Assembly: GCA_004335835.1 (NCBI GenBank) | Contig: RWJK01000979.1 | Coordinates: 1-31,725 of the forward strand | Direction: 5' to 3' | Length of the DNA stretch: 31,725 bases | From: Scenedesmus sp. ARA3 | Lineage: Eukaryota > Chlorophyta > Chlorophyceae > Sphaeropleales > Scenedesmaceae | The notes under the pieces: model-generated | Database searches by the model: none | Seen by the model: only the letters and a program-made list of their open reading frames with translations | Told to the model about the DNA's origin: nothing | Translations under genes and position numbers: made by a program | Shown: in pieces, positions 10,401 to 23,648 of the stretch | Layout of the letters: each line of letters begins with the position of its first letter | Numbering within the stretch: the stretch's first letter is position 1

Positions 10401-13400
10401 CAGCCATTCACAATTCCAGAGACAAGGTGCGCTGGTGGTGGGGCAGCACTGTGTGGGCGATCAGCAGCCAGATGTGCATAATCACCCACAACCGGTTGCC
10501 ATCTGAGCCACCGCAATGTCGCCCTCCCCCTTCATTCTCCTTCATACATCTACACATGACTATGTACTGTATACGAGTCACGTATATCGATTAGGTTTGC
10601 ATTGGTTTGCTGCAGGCGCCATTCCTGCTGATGCTGGAGGTCCAGCAGGATCAGGACTTTGTGGATGAGGTGCTGCCCGGCAGCAGCAGCAGCAGGCAGG
10701 GCAACAGTGCTGCTGATGCTCGTGCTGTTGCAGCAGCATTGCCTTTTGATGCTGATGCTGGTGTGAGTGTCAGCACAGATGACGTGCAGGTCACCAGCTC
10801 AGACCAGCAGCAGCACCAGCAGCACGCTGAGCAGCAGCAGCAGCAGCAGCATGACAGGCTGATGCCAAGCAGACAGCAGCAGCTACTGGAGCAGCTGCAG
10901 CACCAGCAACACCACCAGCAGCAGCGGCAGCGGCCACACAGCAGCAAGGGTGGGGGCATGGGGGTATCCCCACTGAGCTGGGGCTCCTCCCCTGCCCCTG
11001 GAGCAGCGCCGCAGGCCAGCCAAAGCAGCAAAGCAGCCACGGTAGCACCAGCAGTAGTGAGTGCAGGCATGCAGGAAGGAGCAGCTGCAACGGAAGGGCA
11101 CAGTAATAGCACAGCAGCATTTGAGGCTGGTGGTGATGTAGAAGAGCAGCAGCAGCAGCAGCAGCAGGAGGAGCAGCGGGCATCCCCAGAGCAGTGGAGC
11201 AGCAGCAGCTACAGCAGCAGCCGCCCTGGCAGCAGGCAGGAGCTGCAGCTGCCTGGTACTCCTGGCCCTGACTCGGCAGTAGTGTCACCAGTAGAAGCAC
11301 CAGCAGCAGCCAGGTCAGTGGCAGCGCCCACTGTAGCAGAACAGGTAGCATCCAAAGCAGACGCAACAGCAGCGCCACCCACAGCAGTTGAGATGCAGAT
11401 GCAGGAGGCTGCTGCCGTGCTGCGAGGAGAGAAACTGGTGCGCCTGCACCTCAGGTTCCTGGACAAAGGGCTCAGCAGTAGCAGCAGCAGCAGCAGGGAT
11501 GTGAATAAACATGGCAGTGATCATAGCAATGATAGTGATGATGCTGTTGAAGGGCCTTGGCTGTTTGGTGAGCTGCCCGCCTCCTCATCCTCAGGAGACA
11601 TGTGCAGGGCAGCCAGCAGATACTTTGCTGCTACTAGTAGTACTGCAGCGGGGCCTAGCAGGCAGCGCACAGCAGCAGCAGCAGCAGCAGCAGCAGGCCG
11701 GGGTCAGCTGCTGCAGGTGCATCTGGAGGTGGTGGCTGCTGCGCCTGTGGTGCAGCACCTGGCGCTGCATTGCCGCAAGGGCCGGCGGCTGCCATCGCTT
11801 GAGGCGATCGACATCATTGCGGGTAAGGCGGAAGTGTGGTGCTGCATTCGGCTGGCTGGCTGCGCGACTGAGCAACTCATAGTGCCCGACAGCACTGTCA
11901 CGTAACTTAAAAGTTAGCACTTATCTGTAGCGGGCAGCGACAAGCCTACTACAGTAAGCACTTGCGCTAGCAATCAGCTTTTGTACTCAGCAATTTGGTT
12001 ATGTATGGTTCCGGTCAATGCTGCGCTTTGCCCTGATGTGGCCCTGCAGGCAAGCTGGGCAAGGCAGCCATCCCGCCACCGACTGAGATCGGCCCGCCGC
12101 TGCAGCTGCCTGGCGAGCTCAGCAGCAGTAGCAGCAGCAGCATGGACGGAGACGCGGAATGCATCCCATACGTCACCGGCGCATCCGCCAGCAGCAGCCA
12201 CCTCAAGACTGTAGATGAAGCGGAGGTGGCAGGTGCTGCTGCAGGCGCTGCTGCTGCTGCTGCTGCCCCCGAAACAGAAGAGCAGCAGAGTGCAGCTTCA
12301 GCTCCTGCTACTGCTGGTAGTGGCCATGAAGCTCTGGCAGCTGCATCTGGTGAAAGTCATGGCGTGATGCCGGCTCAAAGCAGCAATGGGGTGTCAGCGC
12401 CAGAGCTGAGTGCAGGCACCTCGAGCCGCAGCAGCAGGACCAGCAGCAGCAGCGATGGCGGCGGCTCTGTGCGTGTCATGCCAGGTCACGACGGCTGGCA
12501 GGATGTGGCCAGCACAGGCGCTGCAGCAGCATCGCCAAAGCAGCGACAGCGCAAACAGCAGCAGCAGCAGCAGAAGGCCAGTGGCGGCTGGTGGGGCTTC
12601 CTGCGGAAGCAGCAGCCAGCAGCAGCAGCAGCAGCAGCAGCACATGTGGACCAGCTGGTCACTCAGGAGCAGCAGCAGCAGGCTGCTGAGTCAGCAGAGG
12701 CTGCTGCTGAGCAGCTGGCGCAGCAAGCAGAAGCTGTGTATGGCGAGAGGTGAGAGGAGCCGCAACTCTTGGGCATGTTTTAAAGAGCGTGCAGCAGCAG
12801 CAGCTGACAGAGAGTGACCAGGCCCGTTGGTTGCTCATAACCCGGGTTTTGAGTTGCCATGTTCTTGGCGCGCACAGCACAGTCGGACCTCTCTACCTTC
12901 AGCTGCCCCAAAACCCACGCTCCCAAGCATCATCTGTTGCCAGCTTGTGTTACGAGCTTGCATGTGCAAGCTACCTCACCTGTGACGTGTCTGCTGCTGC
13001 ATCTGCTGCTGCTGCATCTGCTGCTGCTGCTGCTGCTGCTGGCATGTGTCTGCAGCTGGGAGGCGCGCTGCGCGCGTGTGCGTGCGTCCTCGCCCTTTGG
13101 CTGCCGCCCCGGCTGGGGCCTGGCTGGCGTCATCGTGAAGAGCGGTGACGACTGCAGGCAGGAGCTGCTGGCGCTGCAGCTGATCCGGGAGCTGGGAGAC
13201 ATCTGGGCAGGTGAGAGGCGATGATACTGGCTTGGGCAGGGATCTATGCGGTGCAGCAGCAGTATGTGTGCATTATGAATTGCCCTTACCAACGCGCGCG
13301 CAAGTCACTAGTGTACCAGCCGGGACATGGTTCATGGATATCTGCTCCAGATGGTGAGGCAGTGCTGGCCTGCACTAGCGCATATGTACAGGACGGCTCC

Positions 13401-14489
13401 GAGAAACAAGGCTGCCTTGTACCTGCACCTGTGCATTGACATGTGCCCTGGCTGTGATAAGCAGCCACCTCACATCTGCACCTGCTTCTCTGCCTGCCTG
13501 GTGTGTGTGCATGCAGCTGCCGGGCTGCCGCTGTGGGTGCTGCCATTTGAGGTGCTGGTCACCTCAGCAGGCACAGCACTCATACAGCTCATCCCAGACT
13601 CCACAAGCGTGCACAGCATCAAGCAGCGCAGCGCAGCAGCAGCTGCCACCGCCGCAGCAGCAGCTGCAGCCGCTTCTGCTGCCAGCGACAGCGCTGCGAC
13701 CGCATCACCAGCTGCAGGTGCAGCAGCAGCAGCAGCTGGCAGCAGCAGCGGCGGTGTGAGCTTGTCGGAGCACTTCTTTGCCAAGTGGCGGCGGGGCAGC
13801 CCTGAGTGCCTGGCTGCGCAGCGGCGCTTTGTGGAGAGCCTGGCTGCATACAGCCTCGTCACCTACCTGCTGCAGGTGGGGTGTATGACAAACAGCACCA
13901 GCGCGGCCCAGAGTATGCTGGCCAGCAGTTGAATGCATGGTGTTCCAGCAGGTCTTGGTGGCCTAGGGTCCATGCAATAAACGCCTGGCATGGATGGCAT
14001 GCAAGGAAGCTGCTGCCGTATGCTGCTTGTAATGAAGAAGCACGGGCTGTGCTTCTACTGCCGCTGAGTTTTTGCTGCGCTTCTTCGCGGCGCCGCTCTA
14101 CTCCTGTCCTGCAGGTCAAGGCCCACCACCACAGCAACATCATCAAGGGCAGCAGCGGGCGGCTAGTGCACATCGTATTTGGCTTCACTCACTGCTTTTG
14201 CTGCTGCTGCTGCTGCTGCTGCTGATGTTGCACCGTGTCGAACGTCGCGTCATCAGGTCAAGGACCGCCACAACGGCAACATCATGATGGACAGCAGCGG
14301 GCGGCTGGTGCACATCGACTTTGGCTTCCTGCTGAGCAACGCCCCTGGGGGCGGCTGGCTGGCCTTTGAGGCTGCGCCCATGAAGCTGAGCAGGGAGCTG
14401 ATGGAGGTCATGGACAGCAACAGCGAAGGGCAGCCCAGCGAGCTGTTCGACTACTTCAAGGTGAGGGCGTTATCTCAGTGTGAAGTTGC

Positions 14490-14521
<32 letters not shown>

Positions 14522-15078
14522 TAGCTGCAGATATGGATGGTGGGTGTTGAGTTGGAAAAGCGTCTAGCGAGCTTTTGACTGCTTTTAGATGAGCCAACGA
14601 CTGACACCAGTACTTAGATTGTGGCAGCTGCAAGTTAAGATATCACTGCATCGTGGTCTGCAGTCATGTTGTGGCAAGCATTCTGCGCTCATTTTTCTTG
14701 GCAACATGCGTGTGGAACATTACATTGGACACGCAACTATGTCAGCTGCGCGCAGCAGATTTACCAGCAGCCCTGCTTGCCGCACACTGCCCCACTTCCC
14801 GTGCAACAGGTGCTGTGCATCCAGGGAGTCCTGGCAGCGTTTGTCAACAGTGCAACACTGCACCAATCAACTATCTCTGCCCGCCACTGCTTACTGCTGT
14901 TGCCGCACAGGTGCTGTGCATCCAAGGCTTCCTGGCGGCGCGCAAGGAGCGGCAGCGCATCACGCGCCTCGTCACCATCATGGCACACTGCGCACGCCCC
15001 AGCACACCCGGCGCCGGCGCTGGCGCTGCACCCTCCGGCAACATCCCTACCAGCTCTGGCAGCAGCAGCAGCAGTGGT

Positions 15079-15116
<38 letters not shown>

Positions 15117-15315
15117 GGCTGGTCAGGCCCCCAGCTGGCCGTGCTTCAGGGCTGGCCCTGAGAGGGTATTGGCTGCGCTGGAAGGCCGCTTTGTGCCGCA
15201 GCTGAGTGAGGCGGGGTGTGTGCAGCATGTGTTGAGGCTGATCAGTGGCAGCCTGGATGCCTGGAGCACGCGGCAGTACGACTACTACCAGCGCGTGCTC
15301 AACGGCATCCTGTGA
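7408..15315 (+). CDS. Phosphatidylinositol 4-kinase, type III beta
   Basis: Predicted exons: 7408-7466, 7587-7773, 8102-8203, 8497-9231, 9481-9551, 9746-9845, 10011-10096, 10348-10426, 10616-11822, 12050-12749, 13056-13210, 13517-13875, 14257-14460, 14911-15315. They are phase-consistent throughout and give about 1480 residues. The N-terminal helical domain (LLCAELLQLPAERINRYLLE; VSWLLLALLQDQPGN; RDSFLASLDFVDALCETSAN) fits the PI4K-beta lipid-kinase unique domain. After APFLLMLEV comes a Ser/Gln/Ala-rich linker of roughly 600 residues. The kinase core (from about residue 1110) reads GESWEARCARVRASSPFG, VIVKSGDDCRQE with the ATP-binding Lys, LPLWVLPFEVLVTSAG, then the catalytic loop DRHNGNIM and HIDFGF with both catalytic Asp residues. 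It ends RQYDYYQRVLNGIL. Such enzymes make PI4P on Golgi/trans-Golgi membranes. The start is the ATG giving the only phase match to the second exon (WELLW-ALFTTQ). Exon 1 is the least certain. A Gln/Ala-rich insert interrupts the kinase domain around 13630-13755. Confidence 0.9.
14115..14194 (+). repeat. Ghost copy of the PI4K catalytic-loop exon
   Basis: The exon starting at 14257 (VKDRHNGNIMMDSSGRLVHI) has a copy 142 bp upstream, after its own TCCTGCAG acceptor. It reads VKAHHHSNIIKGSSGRLVHI followed by VFGF. The Asp of the catalytic loop (DRHNGN) and the Asp of DFG are both changed, and no donor follows before the (CTG)n tract at about 14200. It is therefore best read as a decayed duplicate inside the intron and not as an alternative exon. 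Confidence 0.85.
14810..14850 (+). repeat. Ghost copy of the last PI4K exon start
   Basis: The final exon starts at 14911 (VLCIQGFLAARKE). A copy of its first 30 or so bases, with acceptor ACAG, starts at 14810 (VLCIQGVLAAF), 101 bp upstream, and then diverges. Confidence 0.8.
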
Positions 15316-16296
15316 GGCATATTGCTACGCATATCTAGACATATCTAGAGACAAGCATCTCCAGCTGTGGCATACCTAGAGACAGTTTCATATGGCTGGG
15401 AGGCTGCTTGGGAGATGGGTTTGTCATGACTTTGCAACACAGGTGAATACGTTCAAATAGTGTAGGCGTAGGCACTAGTGTTGCTTGCTGCCACGCGCAT
15501 TATCAAGCATAAGCGCGTGGCTGCATCCAGATACGACGTGCAGGAGTTGCTACTGGCATGGGCATGGTGAGCTGAGGTGTTCCAGGGTAGTGCAGCGCCT
15601 GGTGTGATGTAGTCATGGGTGCTGCCTTTGATTGATGAGGTGTTGTTGATGCACGCGGCTACACAGCTGCAGTAGTTGCACACAGGCAGACATTGCCAAA
15701 TAGTCGGCGTCAGAGCAGAGAGAGCGTATGCACTGCATGGTTTCTTATATGTCTCTTGCAGTCCTGGTGTGTATTTGACTGTATCATGTGCGCGTACAGG
15801 CTGAGCAGCTGCAGCTCAAGACGTGTTGTGTAGATTGCAAGCTGTCTTGGGCACTGTCGCATCAGGTGCTGTCTCTAGGTTTTGGCGAGGGGGCCTTTGC
15901 AGAGGCAATGCTACTGACTGAGGCACAACGCTTATGCTCCTGCCTCTGTAGATTAACATAGAGTTGGGTTATCACACCAGCAGTCTGGTTGTATTTGCCG
16001 TGGATGGTCGTGAGTTGGGTTATCACACCAGCAATCTGGTTGTACTTGCCGTGGATGGTCGTGCCAGCTTCATCGCCGCCTGTGATGATGCGGCATTTAG
16101 CACTAGGTAGAAGTGCAGGTGGCAGCGTGTTGCAGTGTTTTGCAACGTCTCTGCGCCCTCCAATGCACTGACACATTGTGTGATTGCATTGCACGCAGCT
16201 CTGCTGGTCCAGGGCATATACATGTGTGTGGCTCCCAGCTGCGGTTTGGGGCAGGCGGGCTGTGCGCACATATGGCAGTGACGCTGATGCATAGTT
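15316..16296. other. Intergenic, PI4K 3' flank
   Basis: No gene is supported here. The first part is presumably PI4K 3' UTR, although the algal polyadenylation motif TGTAA is absent within 1.5 kb of the stop. A 51-bp tandem duplication (15961-16062) is in frame on the minus strand and is described separately. Confidence 0.5.
15961..16062 (-). repeat. 51-bp tandem duplication, open on minus strand
   Basis: Two units (15961-16011 and 16012-16062) differ at two bases. Read on the minus strand they give a 17-residue repeat, TTIHGKYNQ(I/T)AGVITQL, inside an open frame of 135 codons (16269-15862). One difference is silent and one changes Ile/Thr. I do not recognise the peptide. It may be a gene remnant or chance. 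Confidence 0.7.
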
Positions 16297-16759
16297 TCGT
16301 TCTGTGTGGAATAGGAATAGGAGCTACGCGGCCGAGCTTTGGTGTGCCTGGCGCGGAAGTTTATGGGCCGAGGGGGCCTGGACGGCTGCTTAGTGGCACT
16401 CTATGGCCATCAACTCATGTAGAGCGACCCACGGCAGATACCTGCAGCCAGACCATATTGCAATCCACCGGTACCCGAAGGTAGTGTGGAGAGCGGTCTC
16501 ACCCTTTCTTCAGGGGCGCCCGTTGGAGGCTACGTGTGTGCGCACAAGTGCGAATCACGCAACCTACATTCTACCCCATACGCGCCTTCCTACCGGGACG
16601 AACCCGTACCAGTTTTTAGCGCTTGCCCCCCATTTCATCGGTCAGCGCAGTAGGGATCGACCTACTGTCACTGGTTCCTGAAGGCGAGGGGGCGACACCG
16701 GCGGGATTCGAACCCGCACCTCTCGACCTAAGGCCGATGCTCTACCAATCGTTCTGTGT
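16297..16759 (-). mobile_element. tRNA-related SINE-like retroposon with 11-bp target-site duplication
   Basis: The sequence TCGTTCTGTGT occurs perfectly at 16297-16307 and at 16749-16759. Between the two, on the minus strand, lies a 441-bp element. It begins TTGGTAGAGCATCGGCC, like a tRNA from the D-loop onward, and carries an exact Pol III B box (GGTTCGAATCC inside GCGGGTTCGAATCCCGC). It continues as a unique body free of CAG repeats and ends in a short tail (TATTCC)x2 that abuts the second copy of the duplication. tRNA head, short-repeat tail and flanking duplication are the hallmarks of a SINE. The 5' D-stem and A box are missing, so this copy is probably 5' truncated. No protein is encoded. 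Confidence 0.75.
16690..16748 (-). pseudogene. Partial tRNA-like sequence (SINE head), not a functional tRNA
   Basis: On the minus strand the D-loop end (TTGGTAGAGC), an anticodon-arm-like hairpin (TCGG-CCTTAGG-TCGA) and a perfect T-arm (GCGGG-TTCGAAT-CCCGC) are visible. The acceptor 5' strand and 5' D-stem are absent. The loop has C where the invariant U33 should be, and the anticodon stem pairs only weakly. It is therefore not a working tRNA gene. Confidence 0.7.
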
Positions 16760-17970
16760 TTCATTGCCTGTTTTCTGATTTGCGCACTTGCAGCTGCAGG
16801 ATGGAGCTTCCAGGGTGGGAAGTCATTGTTCATGCACATTGCTACGTGCTTGCCTTCTCCTGTAACAAGCCTCTCCCACGTGCATACTGTGCTGCCTGTG
16901 TACAGTGTGTGTGTGTGTGTCTGGTGAGTACAGCAGTGCCTTGATGCAATCATGCCAGACATTTATGGTGAGCAGCACCTTTGTGCACCCCGCTTGCTGT
17001 TTGGACCATGCTTGTCCTTCCCTGTGCGCTTTCTGCCTGGTGCGTGGAGCACATGCTGCTTTTCGTGCTGCATTTCGCACTTGCTGCCCTGCATGTACAT
17101 GTTCGTTTATGGGGAGATAGGGGCTGCGAGATGCCTCTGGAGTTTTCTTTGGTGGCGTCTTGTGGCTTGCTATCGAGTTCATACGATATGTGAGCTGAAA
17201 GTAGGGCAAGTGACTCACTCTCGGGTGATAGCTTGCCTTCTCCTGTAACAAGCCTCTCCTCCTCTCCTTTCCGTACAGCCTGTCACAGGCACAGTGTGCA
17301 AGGACACGTGTGCAAGCCCGGGACATTGTGCAAGGACACGGCCAGGTCATCAGTCCACGCTTGCTTTGGCTGGTTGCACCGCATGACAGCCGAGATACGC
17401 TGGGCGTTGTTTGAGCACATGCGCAGCGACAGATGTGTTGTGCACGTGGTATGGTGCCACCACAGTAGTACTAAGTTGCTGCGCATGGGATCTCAGGATT
17501 TTCAGGCAGGCAGTGGGCCGTGCGACAAGCAAGGAACTTATTATTCTAATGAGCATCCCCTCTGCAAAAGATGAGCCTTTGCGCGCCTCTGTGCATCGCC
17601 AGCCCCTGGGTCACTCGACGAGATACACGGACCTGTCGGTGTGTGATAGTGGGCTCCTAGTGCTCTCACACACGCACACATGCTACAACTCTGGGATATG
17701 TTGAACCCTGCAGCAAATGTTTTGTTTTGGATTGGGGATTGCCTAATCTCTTCCGCTGGACCTGGCTGAACAATGTGCCTGCACGATTACGCAATGCCGG
17801 GGGTTGGCCTTATGCTTGGTGCTTTCGCTGCTACTGCCGTAAATGCGGTGACACCTGATCACTCTCACCTGCTGAAATGTAAACACCGAACCCACTGGCC
17901 GGCATTCCGACAGGTTTACTTCAGTCAGCGGTAGCAATTCAAGGGTCCTCGCACTGCAGCTTGCAAAACC
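16760..17970. other. Intergenic, upstream of the UGT gene
   Basis: No gene is supported. It contains a perfect 29-bp direct repeat (16848-16876 and 17231-17259) that includes TGTAAC, and a (GT)n stretch near 16905-16920. The 3' part must hold the promoter and 5' UTR of the glycosyltransferase gene, but no clear core element is seen. Confidence 0.5.
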
Positions 17971-22463
<4,493 letters not shown>

Positions 22464-23248
22464 CGAATGCAGTGCCCAGTGGCCGGGGGGTGGGTTTCAC
22501 AAAGACACAAAGCCACGCAGCAGACGGCAGCCTGGGTGCTTGCCTTGCCAAGGCACACACGGTGTGTCGCGTGATCAGCCGCACACGGCTGCAGCTGGTA
22601 GATGCACACGTTGTGACGCTGCCTCTTCAGGAGCGACTGTGTTCTTGAAGGCTTGGGTGGGCCAGAGCATTATCTCAGAGATATTATCATTGCAATTTTG
22701 GAAGTCATTTTGTTGCATTGGTCTGGACCAAGCAACAACGAACTACCATAAAAAAGATCCGTAGAAGACATTATTACAAGCATGGTGCAACATGTTTTGA
22801 CACCCACCCCACAGCTCACGAATTGAATCAAGGAGACGTCAAGAGATGCTGACAACTTGTGAAAGGCTATGGCAATTATTTTCAAGTAGAGTTGACAGAT
22901 TGATGCTTTGTGCGCCGGCTGCTTGCAGCTTCAGCCCCCTGCTGCTGGTGCCTGCCTCGGTTGCAAAGTTTGGGAAATAACACGCGGGTAACATAACTGC
23001 AGCCTGCTGGCGTGGTCCTTTGCCAAGCAGGGTGTGAGGAATGAGGCGCTGCTGCAGGTGCTGGGGGAGCAGGCGGCTGCTGTGGCTGACCGGCTGGCGC
23101 CACAGGTGTGTGTGCGAACAAGGTTTGGTGGTGGCCAGGTGTTGGCAAGTTGTTTCTGTTTATTACACCCTTAGGGTAACCTCGCCTGTACGGGGAGCCA
23201 ATGAAAGGCTCATTGGTCAAAGAGAAAAACCCCAAACTTGGCCGTACA
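22464..23248. other. Convergent 3' flanks of the UGT and transporter genes
   Basis: No complete gene is seen. On the minus strand two candidate polyadenylation motifs (TGTAA) for the transporter lie at 23167-23163 and 22778-22774. A perfect inverted repeat CCAATGA-aaggc-TCATTGG lies at 23198-23216. A 75-base stretch at 23031-23105 has coding character on the plus strand and is listed separately. Confidence 0.5.
23031..23105 (+). other. Possible orphan exon, unknown
   Basis: Between an acceptor (CCAAGCAG) and a donor (CACAG|GTGTGTG) lie exactly 25 open codons beginning GVRNEALLQVLGEQ and ending ADRLAPQ, GC-rich like the true exons here. No matching neighbour exon was found, and it falls in the 3' flank of the minus-strand transporter. 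It may be a gene remnant or chance. Confidence 0.2.
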
Positions 23249-23603
23249 TCATTGGCCGGCAGCGCTGCCTGCTGACGCCTGCCTGCAAGCACCTGCCGCT
23301 GCTGTCGCTGTCGGGCTGGCAACAGGCGATGCTACGGAGCTGCCTGCTGCTGCTGCTGCTGCTGCTGCGGTGCGGCTAGCCGCTGCTGGCCCCAATGCAG
23401 TATGCATGGACAGTTGCTGGAACATGGCTGCATCCACCAGCAGCCCTGCACCACCAGGCTGCTGCCCTGCATTGCTGCTGCGAGCAGTGCTGCCGCCTGC
23501 TTCACTGCTGCCCCCCGGGCTGCCCTCGGTACCTCCCCAGCTGTGCTGCCAGCTGCCATACCTTGGACTGTGCAGCTCTACTGCCCCAGACCCTGCTGCA
23601 CTG

Positions 23604-23648
<45 letters not shown>

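Noticed and set aside
16690..16748. Functional tRNA gene
   Set aside because: The 5' third is missing, U33 is not kept and the anticodon stem is weak. The flanking duplication marks it as the head of a retroposed element.
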